Shown here piece after piece: positions 1-13,640 of a DNA stretch of 64,000 nucleotides; position 1 is the first letter of the stretch; every line of letters starts with the position of its first letter. Under the pieces are notes generated by a model. That model had not been told where the DNA came from. It made no database searches and saw nothing but the letters and a program-made list of their open reading frames with translations. The stretch comes from Pararge aegeria (lineage: Eukaryota; Arthropoda; Insecta; Lepidoptera; Nymphalidae), in the NCBI RefSeq assembly GCF_905163445.1, contig NC_053183.1:13020001-13084000 (forward strand). Reading direction: 5' to 3'. A program made the position numbers and the translations under genes.

Positions 1-1604
1 ATCGTATCAAACTCGTATGTAACAGTTAAAACTACGACCAACTGCTTGCATTGATTCAAGATGCGCTACATTGTTGCTTTGAACTAGTCCATTAAATAAT
101 TGGATATATTCTTTTCAAATCCAATTTAATCATAACTACCTAGATACCTGCGCTCCTAGTTCACTTTTTCAAATAAACCAATTTTGGTTAGGTAGCTCTC
201 TTTTTTATATGACAATATGAGATGTTGTTAACAAACAGAACCCTGGCTAAGTTTGCTTCCTAGTAAGGCTTGTTCTTAGACAAGAATGGATTTTTTTTAT
301 TTATTTATAAACATTTTTTTTTTATTTTATACAAATTTTATACAATGTTATTAAATTATGTTTAAAAGAAACACTGAAAAAAATATAAATTTATCTTGTT
401 GTTAACAACCATTCGTTAATATTAGAATAATTAAGTTATCGTTTAAAGGTTACAAATGTATGGCCGTCATCTCACTTCGTAGTGTGTCAAATTTTTTTAA
501 GTATTTTACGCTACTAGAATAAGGATATTATTAAATTTGAAGTAACGTTACATTAGCGTACACTTATAGCTTTTTTGGCTCCTCAGGATTGTAGCGTAAT
601 ATTCTCTAAAATTGGGCTGCCTAAAATGTTTTTATTCGGACTGGTATTTTGTGAGTTTAGCGTGTCCTGACTTTCACCCCCTATTTAACATCTTGGAGGT
701 AGAATTTTCATATATCCTAAATCTGGTTTTTTACTATTTTAATTTTCAACCTTAATACCAACTTTCATCAGTCAGATTGAAACCCATAAATTTATAAAGT
801 TATTTAGTCTATATCTATAGCCTTCCTCAAGGGCTCTTCCTTTGGGCTATCAAATGCATTTTGTTTAAAATCCTATTGAACTGTATTGTCAGATATGGTT
901 TTAACTATTTTGTCAGATTGGTAATTATAACTATAGTGTCAGATTGGGTTATGGTTGTTATCAAGAAAAACACATAACCCTAACTCTAAAATAAAACTCG
1001 GTAACCCACATTGTAACAGGGGGTTGAGGGCCTATTGACCATGAGCCGGGAGGAGCCCTTGCCCAACGTTAAAAGGCTTCCAGCCTTTAGGATGAATGTA
1101 ACTCTAGCGTTAACTTGCAAAAAGGCACTAAAATTTGTTTTGTTACATTGCAACGTGCGGATAACGTATGTAAGTATAATCTAAATACTCTACAGCAGCC
1201 GCATTGCGCCGTTATAAGATAAATGGCATAAAAATACGAATAACCAAACAACAAAAGTTACAAGCTTGTCGTAAGTGGGCTATTGATTAAAACGACTTAC
1301 CTTACTTTTTATTTACATTCTAAAATAATATAATTTTTATCGAAAGAAAACGACACTGACAATAGAAAAAATTAGGTAAAATTAAATATTTAATACAAAA
1401 AAGTTTTATTATATCGCATTATAATAGTTAAGTTAAATAAAGTTTATTTTAATATCACAAAAAAAAATGTCTACATAATGAAAGAAATAGACATAGTAAA
1501 CATAATTAAATTTGGAATACTAATAGAATCATTATCGGACAACCAAGTTTCACTCAACATTATAATTTGAGATTTTTATACAATAAAATTAAATTTAATT
1601 GTAA

Positions 1605-1872
1605 TTTATAATTTCTTCAATCCTGTCCAAACCAAGCAGATCTCCGGCAATGTACCCTCTACGCACGTCAAGAGATGTTGACTTTACAATGACTTGACTT
1701 GTCATTGAAAAGTCAACATCTCCTGAGGATGCTCCGGTTTCGGAGCGAAACGTGCATCGAGGGAGAGAGAGATCTGTTTGTTGTGGAGTATAAGGATTGA
1801 AGGAAAAATAAATAACACTATACATGATTCTCCTGCTTTTCGCGGACTTTAGCAAATTAAGCTTAATTTTCA
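1605..1872. repeat. Fold-back pair of a dispersed repeat
   Basis: A segment with CTGAGGATGCTCCGG and GGAGCGAAACGTG followed by a tail resembling CGCGGACTTTAGCAAATTAAG recurs at 9,118-9,290 and, inverted, at 58,870-59,280. In this copy the left half (about 1,605-1,680) is a diverged reverse complement of the right half (about 1,695-1,815). They meet in a hairpin around AGATGTTGACTTT and its complement. I do not know the family's class; no coding potential is visible. Confidence 0.55.
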
Positions 1873-1904
1873 TAATATATCATGGATTTTCGCAAAGTAA
1901 CGCC

Positions 1905-1990
1905 TGGTTCTATCCAATACAATATTGAAGCATCAAACAACACTCCATTTTAGTAGTGTTTCTCGAACAGGCAGGCAGGTCACTTCATTC
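1905..1990 (-). repeat. Dispersed repeat fragment, family also at 31.9 and 54.6 kb
   Basis: Read on the - strand this contains CTGTTCGAGAAACACTACTA-like sequence followed by a GGAGTG...TGCTTCAATATT block. The same order appears on the + strand at 54,597-54,690, and the second half at 31,909-31,965. Class unknown. Confidence 0.45.
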
Positions 1991-4939
1991 CATTTATCAG
2001 CTTACAGTAATTATTTGACTATTATCTAATGTTTTAAACGTTTACCATAAAATTGGGAAAATGGGAAAATTTAGTGAGCAAGCAACATTCCGCGTGTATA
2101 AAGTGAGACTGTTAAGTGATAAAGTGAGTCACTGTTTTTGGACACAATTGAATGCATGTAATAATGGCTAAATGAGGGTTCTCTATGTTCTTGATTCTAG
2201 TTTATCTCGTGTGAGATGAAAGCGAAACGGCCTATTTTCAAACAAACATGCCATTAAGTAATTAATCCATTGTATAGTAACCTTAAGTATTGAAATAATG
2301 AGTAATAATCAGTTTTAATGTATTGCTTAAAGTTTTGCATTTGTAAGTAGGTAGGTCTAAAACCTTTAAAGGAATTATGTCAAAAAAGCATATGCGATTT
2401 CAAATGAGCGTCGTATATGCAGCGGTGCAGATATCACTAATTTATGTCCGTTTCTATTAAGTCTTTTGTTTATATAATTTTTTTTTTCTTAGTTATTGAA
2501 AACCAATCGATGTTCTCTATTTAAACATCTTCGTCTTTATATATAAGCAATGAGAAGACAAGGATATTATTATATTCATCCAACAGATCGCCTCGGGAGG
2601 CATCGTTTGCGGAGTTATTGCTTAGATATCTAACAGTACCAGCGAAAATTGAACGTCCGAAACGAGTCATTGAACCGAGACCTCACCGTTAGCCGCACCG
2701 ATTCAAATCTAGCAGGACGGGCCCTTCCACCTCCCACTATTGCACCCAATTTTTTCATCGCATCGTCTAAATTTAATGCCCGCGGAATGTGGGTAACATC
2801 ATGGTCCAAGTTTTACCTTTACGCGTGGTACTATGAATATAAACTTTCGCGGTCATATAAATTAAAATATGACTGAACTACGCCTTATAGATTTTGTGAA
2901 TGAGTTAGAGAAAAGTAAGTGCATATCATGTCGGAATAATTTAATTTCAATACATTTTCTAGGAAAAAGGCTGTAATATCAACTATCACAATAATATACT
3001 TACTGTTGCTTATAAATTGTGTAAATTACTTAGAAATAAATTTCATGGCAAAAAAAAATTTAAAGCATTTATTTGTGAAGTGGATTTTATGTCGCCGTTT
3101 GAAAACTTATATTGGAACAGCTATATTATGATTAACTGCACAGTAAAATATTACCGCACAGTCTGCCTACAATAATTTTATTGCACTGTTGTACTTTCCT
3201 TGCATCGTGGCTTAGAGTAATTTCCGTTGGCTTTTACTTACACGGTAATTAGTATATTTATTAAGTTTATATTGAAAAATACGTAATATGATACGTGCAA
3301 TGTTTCATTGCCTGTGTTTATTGCCTTAACAACTTACTCGTATTACAACTATACATTTTTTCTAGTGAAAGGTTTCTAATGAAGTAAAACAGACTGTTTG
3401 TATTTACAACGTAACTTACTTACTTTTAACTTACGTTATACTAAGATAACTTTACCTTTTATTCTAAAATATAAGAAATGCTTAGTCTGTTTTCTAAGCG
3501 AATATACCTTCAATAAATGAAAACTGTCGGAAAATTCTAGGTCAAGGAAATATGCGTAAGTCGTGGACTGAAAATTACCATGACGCTCTAGGTACAAAGT
3601 TGAACTTTTAATCACAGAATCGGCTTACTTGACATACCTTTTGTTACTTCTTGTAATAATTAACCTATAAAAAATATCTAAAATGTCAATAACCTCAGAA
3701 TTTTTATCCTGTTACCTGCTTTAGCATCATCAGCACTATTTGTAACTCGAATAAAATTAAATTTGCTGAGGAGCGGAATAAAATTAAATTTACTCCAGAA
3801 TGTTCTGGACGCAGCTTCACTAACAGCACTGTTTATGTCAATGTTGGTAGATTATCAGATTTATATTAATTGTTTAAGTTGCTTAACCAGAAAGACAAAT
3901 AGGCAAAATGGTTCAAATTTATAACACCCTCCTTCCTGCATCGGAATTAAAAATGAGCCAATTCATACCAAGAAACGTATAAAGCAAACAATAATGATCA
4001 ATAATTGCGTAACTATTTAGTCATTTGAATATCCATTGATTAATGCTAACGATAAACGATTAAGTATGATACAATGAAACCTGACTAGCGTAAACAAGAA
4101 CGGTAACATAGCATGCAGATATCTTAATGATGACAAATTAGGCGAAGATATGATCTCCCGTGCCAAATGAGAGAATGCACACACGTTAGAAAGCTTAAGG
4201 ATTTCTTTTTGTTCGCAGCTTTTACCACTCTCGTAGTTAACAGTTAACCCACCGTTCTCTGAGCCGTTACGGTGATTCTGCTTATTCATTGGACACTCGA
4301 ACACCCAAAGTTAGACGTTTCACACCGTGTTTACTATCGCTATTTTTGATTACTCATTCTGTGAGATTAGAATTGTATTCTGAATACGAGAAACAGGTTC
4401 ATTTTTATGTTGATAAAGCTAATAATTAATTTAATACAAAATCTACCGTTGAGGAGCTAGCTGGGATTATAGATTACATAAGTTTTTATCCCCCTTCTGA
4501 AAGAAACCGTTAAAATGTGGAACGTATTTCTTACGACCGTGTTTCCTGTTACCTGTAGATATATTCTTCGTAATCGCGCCTAGATCATCGATGCACTAAG
4601 CAAAAGGTTTAAAAGGGTAGTTGAAAAACATTTGATGCTTCATTGACGCAATTACGACTCATGGCCAAGTCTAACCGAGGGACGCCAATATTTCCTCCTT
4701 CGCGCCATGTCCGGCCAATTACTTATTGGTTTAAAGTACCTAAACACGTTTAGGTCCTATTCATCAATCCAGCGACATCTAGGACAACCGAATGTCGTCC
4801 GGTCTTCACAGATAATTCTTTGCCTTGACTGATCCTGGTCTATTCTCCTTATAACAAAACAAGTACATACCTAGGCAAATAATATTTGAGAGTTCTTAAC
4901 TTTTACAAATCCATCTTGAACAAATAAATAATAAAAATG

Positions 4940-5235
4940 CGCCTATCCAACATCTGTCTGGCGCGGATGCTCTACTACTGCCGTCACATTGCTAGGGACA
5001 ATGCAAGCAGCATGGAGAACCTTATGATCACTGGTAAGATCGAAGGAAAGAGACCCCGCAGCCGTAGCCCAAGACATTGGTCAGTTTGATAAGAGAGGTT
5101 GTCGATGCACCCATCTGTAGCGCTATTCAATAGACAGAAACAAGGCCATATACACGGAAATGACGATAAATGGTGAAGAAAGTGCTGTCTCATAGGAGCC
5201 ACATCCTTAAGTGTGAGACAATGATGCGATAAGAG
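4940..5235 (+). pseudogene. 3' remnant of a non-LTR retrotransposon ORF
   Basis: The + strand reads, with interrupting stops and frame shifts, as the C-terminal tail often seen in lepidopteran LINE reverse-transcriptase proteins: a stretch around HIARDNASSMENLMITGKIE, then GKRPRSRSPRHWS, a region like IREVVDAPI, and a terminal RSH...ETMMR. The frame is broken several times, so this is a decayed fragment. The assignment rests on recalled motif resemblance, not a database match. Confidence 0.5.
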
Positions 5236-6939
5236 GTAACTTTCAGAAAAATGTAAAACAAAGCTAGATATATGATGAGCTTAAGTAATCCTTACTTACG
5301 AGTATATTATAAAAAGTGTTTTTGCTTGTCCTTCCTTCCCGCCATAATTAAACGACAAATCAACTTGGCAAAGAGTTAGTTGAAGGGAGTAACAAAGGTT
5401 ACTTTGTATCCCAGGAAAACAAACGGTTATCAAAGGATTTGCCTTTAAAGCCGCAATAAACGCAGACGAAGAACGCCGGCAACAGCTAGTGTTCGAAATA
5501 AATTAAAGGTCGACCCGCCGTGCTGCCTCAGTCTGTTTGAAATCGATAACCTCAAAAGTACAGAACGGATTTTATGAAATTCTCGATTTTTTATAATTAG
5601 TAGGTCTTATAAAATGCCTAAATGGATCCGGTAACACAATTCAGTTAAACTCTGTCCGTAGAAAGAAAAAGACAAAATTACCGGCTATGAAAATGCTATA
5701 TTTTTAACTTATTCATTAACTAAAATATACTACAAACAGTTCAACGGGTACACGATTGTATTATCATGGCATGTACCCGTAGAACTATTTTTAAGAAATG
5801 TTGATTAACCACTAAAATCTAAGTTTAAAATCTTTAGTTAAAATATACTAAGTAGGTACTTATAAAATATGTAAATATTATTGAATATTTTAGTTTTTTC
5901 ATATTTTTTTTAAAAGTTTTTAAAAAAATCGTCATAAACTGCAAAAAATATCCAATAGTGATAAGCATTATTTTGTTATGTATAATATTTGATGAAAAAT
6001 CTCTTCACAATAATTTGTTCAGATATTTAGACTATGGTTTATTTACTGCCCTTGCGGAGTTACATAACTTCTCTGCACTACTAAACCTTGACGGGTATAA
6101 AACAAAACACAGCAATTGCCAATATGGTAATATGGACGTCTTGTAACTGCCAACACTCTTTCTGTCTGTATGTGTTCGAAAACCATCCAAATTGAAAAAA
6201 AAAATAATCTGGCACTTAATGTTGGTGGTGATGGTTGGTGAAAACAAATGCAAAAATTCTATATAAGCTTGTTATAAATAACATAATATTATGGTATTTT
6301 TTATTATAATATATACCTACCTATAAAAATTACTAGACGCCCGGCAGAATAAATCGAACACGCAAAACAAATATCTTAAAAATCGGTTCAGACGGTTAGA
6401 ATAAGTTAAGCAACAAATAAACATATGTACAACATATAAAACCTATTTACGTACAAACAAACACAGTTTCACAATGTGAAAAATATAAAACCTATTTTTA
6501 AAAAAATCCAGGGGTACCAACATGATATAGATAGGTACCTACATCAATTAAGCAGGATTCCAGGCCACGTTCGCTTTTTAAAAAAGAAACTGTAAAGCCT
6601 ATGCGGCACAAACTAGGTCAGTACTGTGTAAGGACTTCAGCTTACAGTGACATGATGACCTAGGTCAGGTCACCAGTGAATTACTCTCGGCTGGGAATCG
6701 ATGAAAAAGCTTTATTCACATTTTTCATGACCGAATTTTATAATAACTGCATTCACTATTATAAAAATAACTAGACTGCGGTAAACATTTGAGCGGGAAA
6801 CGTTTTGTTTTGTAGAACATCATTGTTACGATGTTTATGGCCATATTTAAAAGACATACCTTTTATTATATAACTCTAAAGATTATACATATTTAAAGAT
6901 GTTTACCTACCCATATCTTATGTTTGTAAAAAAATCTTA

Positions 6940-7200
6940 TAAACATCAATAGCCTATAACAATTCACTGCTGGACTAAATACCTCTTCTAAAGGGAGGGT
7001 TTGCGCATAGTCACCATACTGGGCAGACGGGTTGGTGATCTCAGTAGATGGTATTAGTAACAGCACAGAGGAAGCTGCTGGCCGTTCTCCGTTATATTCC
7101 ATTAGTCATCTCGTACGAATATCGCGGGAAGAACCAGAGGAGAAATGATGACAACGGTATTCTGTTCTGCCGTCACCACACGGCTAAAACGGTATCAAAT
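6940..7200. repeat. Probable dispersed repeat
   Basis: The block around CTAAAGGGAGGGTTTG, the following GGGCAGACGGGTTGGTGAT, and a terminal CGTCACCACACGGC resembles repetitive sequence I associate with lepidopteran genomes. No second full copy is in the window, so the call is tentative. Confidence 0.35.
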
Positions 7201-7390
7201 CTTGCATAAGCACTGAACTAGTTCCCGTTAAAGGAATTGTCTAAAATGCAATAAACGCGTAGGTATATTTAATAATAAATAAAAGCAGCGTGTAGGGGCC
7301 ACAGCCCCAATTTATATATATGTATATATACATACCTCTATATATAATATTTATTTTGTAAGAAAATCGTATCACCTGCACATAACACAT

Positions 7391-7449
7391 TGTGTGCAGG
7401 TGTGTGTGTTTGTGTTTTGTGTGTGTGTGTGTGTTCGTGTGTGTGTGCG
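7391..7449. repeat. GT/TG microsatellite
   Basis: An imperfect run of TG dinucleotides interrupted by single bases. A short TA-rich run (about 7,311-7,350) lies just upstream. The open frames across it are artefacts of the simple repeat. Confidence 0.9.
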
Positions 7450-9117
7450 TCTGATATTGGCGCCAGAAAGAATAACATCGTAATTCAAACCAATAAATAA
7501 TAATGACGTGTGTGTCCATAATGTCGACATCAAGCTTTTTACTAAACTCATATTACAAGAATATACGGTATAACAAAAAACTATTTTTACAAATGTCTTT
7601 ACAATTTTTAATAGACGGACCATCTGATGGTTTGTGGAAAACTATCACCTAAAACTAGAATAACACTTCGCATGCAATCCTACGCGTACGTCGTGCCGCT
7701 CACTGTTCATCAACCTTGGAGTAAGAACATAGAAAATTTATAAAGGGGGTTGGTATTCGCTTATGAAGAGTTTCACTGAGTTTCTTCACTAAAAATAGAA
7801 ATTTATGAAAAAAAAAAAAAGGTATCGACCTGTTAGTATTGTATGCCCCTAACCCTAAGATCTCACTGGAACGGAAATTATTATCAGACAGCATCGCCAA
7901 GCGTGGCCAGGTACAGGTATTTTATAAAAAAGCTTGTTAAAAAAGTCTATAAAACCCTTACATTCTTTACAAATAGGTTCTTTAAATAATCACCAACACG
8001 AGTAGAGTCAATTTATAATTTGATACCTAATTAAGTAGTAGGTATGTCAATTAAAATTGCAAATGACAGTTGATTAGTGTTTCAAAAAAACATCTGTTTA
8101 ATGACCTATTAAACTTTGGATTGATTATGCAATCAACAAATTATGCTTAGGTATTAGCCATTATCTAATATTACGTTTTTTCAGCAACTTTAATTTTATT
8201 TTATTAAGTATGCAACGATGATTTTATGGATCAGATTACTCGATATTACTGCAGAGTAAAATATGAACCAATACTTGACCAATACATGAGGGTTCGAAAG
8301 GTTTCGAAACTATCTGGATTTGTGGCATACTTTGCCACAGTTTTTTTCTAGTTTAACATTCACCTATTTCGAGATTTCATTGCGATAAATATCAGTATTC
8401 TGAGCAAATTATTAAGTCAAATACCAATGTTTTTTTTCGGCGAAAGGCCTAATGCTTTACTTATAATTCTGTTAAATTTTATAACATTGAACGATTTCAA
8501 CGAAAAGACCAACCCAATGTTAGTGATTGATGCGAGATAAAATTTATTTACCGATAGCGTTCATGTAGATAAAGATAATAGATCTCGTAACGCCACCCTT
8601 TGAAAGGAGTGGCTGTAACTTAGGTACTTGTATCAAATCATTATCATACGTTATCGTGCGTTATTTTCCCTTCTAAACTTCTAAATTTTGATCGTTTGTA
8701 ATTTTTTTGAATTTTATTGATCTTCAGCCCCTTTTTACAGTCATATCATCGCGACGTTAAGTATTAAATAAGCATTAACAGTTGAAAGATTGAAATGAAA
8801 TTTAGCACACATGGGATACTTATATACCTCGGAAAACCTTTTATGATCAACACGCTGCTCAGAGACAGGTCATAGGTACTTATCCTAGAATGTTTTCCCG
8901 TAATTATGCCTTTGTCATACCCGCTCACTAAAGACCGCATTTTTATGTAGCGGTTATCACAGAGCTATTCGGAAACTGAAATTCGCTACCTTTCTGAAAG
9001 GTGTAAACAGTTGCAACCTGTCGTCTCCATTCAAAAATTGCAATGTGTATACAACCGATGTTGTGGAACTATTTGCTTTTTGTATGAAAACCCACTAAGA
9101 AGATCAATTATTATTGT

Positions 9118-9290
9118 TCATTGTAAAGTCAACATTTCCTGAGGATGCTCCGGTGTCGGAGCGAAACGTGGATAGAGAGTGCATTTTGGAAGATGGGTTT
9201 GTGTGGATAATAAAGATCGAATAAATTATAAACTGCACCGAACAGATTTTCCCGGTTTTCGCGGATTATAGCAAATTAAGATTTATATTG
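9118..9290 (+). repeat. Dispersed repeat, second copy of the 1.6-kb family
   Basis: It shares AAAGTCAACAT, CCTGAGGATGCTCCGG, the GGAGCGAAACGTG box and the tail TCGCGGA...AGCAAATTAAG with 1,690-1,872. The middle has diverged. Single orientation, no inverted partner. Confidence 0.55.
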
Positions 9291-10893
9291 TAAAGAAAAT
9301 ACAGACCACGGAAGGTCTCCTGCTAAAAAGATCTCTATATCACAACCCACAGCAGCGAAGTAAATTAAAACGAGCAAAAATTACACAAGGAACCTTTCTT
9401 GATATAATCCGCAAGTAGTACCTTGAGTTAAAGAAAAAATTGTGTCATAAATTGGTACTCGTCTAAGGAGAAAACATATAGCTTAACTTGCAACTTCGTG
9501 TTAGACATTGCTTTTTATTTTTATCTTGAACAAATAAATATCCCAGCGTTGTGGATAAAATCGACAATACCGGGGAAACCTTAGGAAAGGTTTGTTTTCA
9601 GTTGCAAATATTAATAAAATTATAGTGTCAGGTATATAATAAGCTAGAATATTGTTACCAAGATTGCTTTAAGAAAATATAGATTCAGATGAGAGACATA
9701 GCGTGAAAACATTGACTAATGATAGGTAAGTACGTGGTTAAAAAAATGGTCAAGCACCTCTGCGTTTTCTGTAAAAACTTATATTATTAATATTTACAAT
9801 CACGAGCTATTCGCTCGAGAAAAATCGCAAAGCACCTTGCATATTTATGGAGAAATTCTGGATTATGTGCATCCCGTATTGACGCTGCGTGTGATAAATC
9901 AAAAGTGAATTCGTATTATGCTATGTATGGGCCGTGGATGATTAAATAAAAGTCCTCACAATTTTTTCCACATATATCAAGGAATGTAAAAAAAAAAAAA
10001 GTTTTTTTTTAAAAAGGTTCATAGTTGGAATGAGAAACAAATAACTCCGTAACCCAGGTTCATATGATCCGGAGTGTAAAGTATCCACACCACGAGGCAA
10101 ACGAAGCTACAGTTTTTACTAAAGTTTTATTGTCAATACATTTTTTGCAATTAAAATATTTTAAAAAAGCAATCTCAGACCAAATAGCTTTATCAGTATA
10201 GCCAAGGATAGCTCTGTATCGGAGTACCTAGACTATCTAGCTATTAACTCGTAAGGGTCAGTATATTATATTAAGCAAACAAAGCATACGGTATGGCTCA
10301 TTTTACCTAACATATTTACAAAGTAAGTATTTTCGTGTCATTGATTTTATAAATCTAGCAATACCGACTGATTTTTTGGTATTCCAAACAGACCATCTTT
10401 GGGAAGCGAATCTGACATTTGGACAATATCATATAGTATCTTCTGAACTTATTACTAAGTTAAGTTAGATTAATTTTATATAATAATGGTGAAAAAAAAT
10501 CGGTCGAAAAGGTATGTCTGCTTATAAATTGTATAGCCATCCCTCTCTAAGCTATGTTCCCATCATCCAGGACGTTATTGCTTTGCCGCGCGTTTTCCTC
10601 GATTCACTTTTGTAACTTTCTAACCCTGTGCCGGAGTGAGGCAGGGAGGGGCGCGCGCGGGTGCCAGAGAGAGGGTACCGACCTCATTGCCCATTGCCAC
10701 TCCTCCCGCCGAGGCGGCAGGCCATTTTTATTAAAAACACTTCCGCGTCAAAAATCGCTCGCGGACTTTTTTCGTTGATTATCCTTGAACCCCTTCAAAA
10801 TTAAATTGTACAAAAATTATGTATGTTGGTAAAAAGTGGACAATTGAACAAACTGTTGATTTTCGAAAAGCATTTAGTTTTTATTTATTGTAA

Positions 10894-11148
10894 GTGATGT
10901 AAAGTGAATTTTTATTTAAAAAAATAATAGTGCGCCCCGCGGTCTATTTTCCGTACAGTATCGCGTGCGTTCGGTTGCGAAAAGTGACGGAGATCGGCCG
11001 TCTCCGGCGGCATTCGCCTCTAGGAAGGCGTCCAACCTACCCCGCTCGCGTGAGACAGAGACAGAAAACGCTGCTGACATGGCGACAACACGAATGGATT
11101 GATGTTTTTCACGTGGAAAACTCATCCCTCGAATTTATTTATGTTAAG
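10894..11148 (+). promoter_or_regulatory. ttk: Candidate ttk promoter and first leader exon
   Basis: GC content rises sharply against AT-rich flanks, with many CpG steps, as expected of an insect housekeeping or developmental promoter. A good 5' splice site (AAG|GTATGT) ends the segment at 11,148. It lies upstream of and co-oriented with ttk, whose leader exon begins at 14,234 with an acceptor, so at least one upstream noncoding exon must exist. The transcription start is a guess. Confidence 0.4.
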
Positions 11149-11639
11149 GTATGTATATGTTGATGTTAATTTCTACATATTAGCGTATAAACATAACTAA
11201 AAAAACGATATATAGGTATAACAAAAAAAAACAAGCCGCATGAAACAGACTCTTCATTAATTAATTCAACAATTATTTTTAGGCGCTACATATTTGATTT
11301 AAATCCAATAGGTAATGCATTTTATCCGGTGTGAACAGGCGCGGTTAGGATAAAGCAGATATCATGCCAGAAATAAAAAATAAAATAAAAAATGTATGAT
11401 GACTGCTAATGCCAGAATAGGGTACCTACCGGTCTCACCCCCATCATACTGATATAAAACGACGTGATTAATACTCACGCTGAGTTTGAAAATTATTGCC
11501 AAATATAAACCACCCACCCTAATCGTGAGTCACGTTGAAATTCGAATATCTCCCAGTACCGCGAGGGCAATCTCTGCTGCATGAGAGGAAATCAATAAAT
11601 TTCAATAAATCAATATTTTACCGTGCACCCTGCGCTGAA

Positions 11640-11856
11640 TATATCCGCTGCCGCCATTTCGATGATGACGACGTATTTTTTGTGAGAGATATTCGAGTAG
11701 CGGAGCGACTCGGTTACGCCGCGCGGGGTTGCGGGGCTGCGGCCGTCAGTCGTCGGGTGAGCGGGGTGCGACGTAAACGCGGTCTCGGACTATGGCGGAA
11801 GGGCTGATCCTCATTCCCATAAAAGGGTCGAGTTGATCGTGGTGCAGATACGTGTG
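11640..11856 (+). promoter_or_regulatory. ttk: Second candidate ttk leader exon or promoter
   Basis: Another GC- and CpG-rich patch containing an arthropod initiator-like TCAGT (11,746-11,750) and a possible donor GTG|GTATGT ending at 11,856. It could be an alternative first exon joined to the leader acceptor at 14,234. No protein-coding reading is convincing. Confidence 0.3.
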
Positions 11857-13016
11857 GTATGTTCTATTATGTTAGTGCAGTGATATAATTATTCGCAAAC
11901 TGTTCTTATCGCGCCGTATCGGCTGAATTAATGTGGATATCGTAGGTAATAATGCCATTGTGATGACGTAATGTAACGCGCTCGACTGGGTGCGTAGTAA
12001 TAATTCGTGCGCCCGCTTATACCGCGATAACGTTTGTGGTCAGCACCTGTGGATGTGGAGCAAATCATGTTTTCGACGGATTGAATAAATTTATGCAGAT
12101 TCCAATGGGATTCTAATAAGATTTCAGGGCGGTTTAGATTTCGTCCGCGTAAACTTTTCGTAACGGTGTTCCCGAGACGTTCGTGGTTATCATATACTTA
12201 TTTTGCATACGTATTATATTTTCCATGTATTATACGTACCTAGCGCCACACGTAGAATGTTTTCCTACTGCACTGCGCTCGTTGCACGGAGCTACGGACT
12301 TGCCTCCCGCGCTAGAGGCGCCCTCGATTTTTTTAACCTTGATAGAATCTACGAGGTACCTATATCTATTAGATCAGCCACAACAAAACTTTAAAATTAT
12401 AATTACCTATCCTTGAACTCTACATTCTGAATTCGAATTATAATTTTATTCAAATCTGCACTAAGATTAACAGCTACTTATTATGTCATAATAAAACAGT
12501 TTGTTTGTTTTTTTTTTATAACTATTTGCGCATCTTCAAAAAGTAACATTTTAGCTCGATTGTATTTATTCTGGTTCATCTGTTTCCCATAACTCTAAAA
12601 ATAATTATTAGATTTTAATAATTTAAACGCCGCCGCCGCTTATGTTAGCGTTTCGCGTGTTATAGGTAGGTTGTTTTTATGTGTAGATACTGTGACGTCA
12701 TGACAAATCCAACATGGTAGATATATCTGGAAATAATGCATTAAAATAAATTAAAATAAAACACTCAATCCAACTTTTCATCCCGATTCCCATAGGAAGG
12801 TTGTTGCAGTGCCGGGTCTAATTATTGTGAATCTTAACCATCCAGGGAACCATTTAAATACACAAAATATTACATCAAAATTGGTTTAGGCGTTTACGAC
12901 TTCAGCGACTAACAGACGTATATAGGTACTAATAGAAGAATCTTATAGGTTTACAAAAATATCAATATTACCTACTTTAAATTTATTCTGTGATTGTATT
13001 TTTATAAGACTGTTGT

Positions 13017-13164
13017 GCAGTGGCGTGCACTGGGTTTCTTACCAGGGTATGCATACACTAGGAAAATTCCATAAAACGTCACAAATTCTCCTCCTATACG
13101 AGTTATATATATCAATGTTAGGTTATGCAGTGCTTTTGTGCATGTATGGAGTGCACGCCACTGC
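13017..13164. mobile_element. MITE-like element with 15-bp terminal inverted repeats
   Basis: The element begins GCAGTGGCGTGCACT and ends with the exact reverse complement, AGTGCACGCCACTGC, 148 bp apart. TGT flanks both sides and may be a 3-bp target duplication. It is too short to encode a transposase, so it is probably a nonautonomous DNA transposon. Confidence 0.65.
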
Positions 13165-13567
13165 TGTGGTGGTTTTGTTTGTATTTATGTTGTTTACAAT
13201 ATTCTCCAATCTTTTAGGCCATCATGAAGTGAACTTGTGTGTAGTCCTGGGCGTTGAATAAAACTATTCGGAAAACTTTTAAGCGGCCTAAATAAGCTTG
13301 CACCATGGTTCAGGGAAGCCTTAAAGTCCAGTCCAAATCCATAACAAAAATAGAATTTCCCATAAGTACATTAAAAATATTTTTTTTTGCGGCATTAGAG
13401 CTTCCTTCAAATATCATATTTTTTTCTTTTTTCATCTTAAATTTTAGTTAGTTTTGTAATAACCATAACATAGCAAGGTACCTATTAGGACGAGTTATAT
13501 CATGGTCTATATAAGTAATCCCGTTTGTATAGCTAGATACCAACTACTAAAATAACTTAACCTTTTG

Positions 13568-13640
13568 ACAGACTTGACGTTTCAAAAGTGCTTGTATTAG
13601 GCCTACTTGAAATAAATGAATTTTGAATTTTTGAATTTAA
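13568..13640 (+). repeat. 3' tail of a non-LTR retrotransposon
   Basis: The sequence GACGTTTCAAAAGTGCTTGT, then GGCCTACTTGAAATAAATGA and a TTTTGAA-type tail, matches the end of the longer copy at 42,480-42,705. A 5'-truncated tail ending in a short simple repeat is typical of LINE insertions. Confidence 0.6.

Larger units (their letters stand above)
1..10500. other. Gene-free AT-rich region with scattered repeats
   Basis: No open frame here looks like a gene: all are short, AT-rich and without recognisable motifs or paired splice signals. It could be intergenic DNA or a far-upstream part of the ttk locus. The recognisable contents are the repeat remnants listed separately (about 1.6, 4.9, 6.9, 7.4 and 9.1 kb). 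I saw nothing else. Confidence 0.6.

Noticed and set aside
2649..2876. 75-codon + strand frame in the left repeat region
   Set aside because: No motif, no splice context and no similarity to the neighbouring genes.
7241..7623. Two overlapping - strand frames with His-Thr runs
   Set aside because: They are translations of the GT microsatellite.
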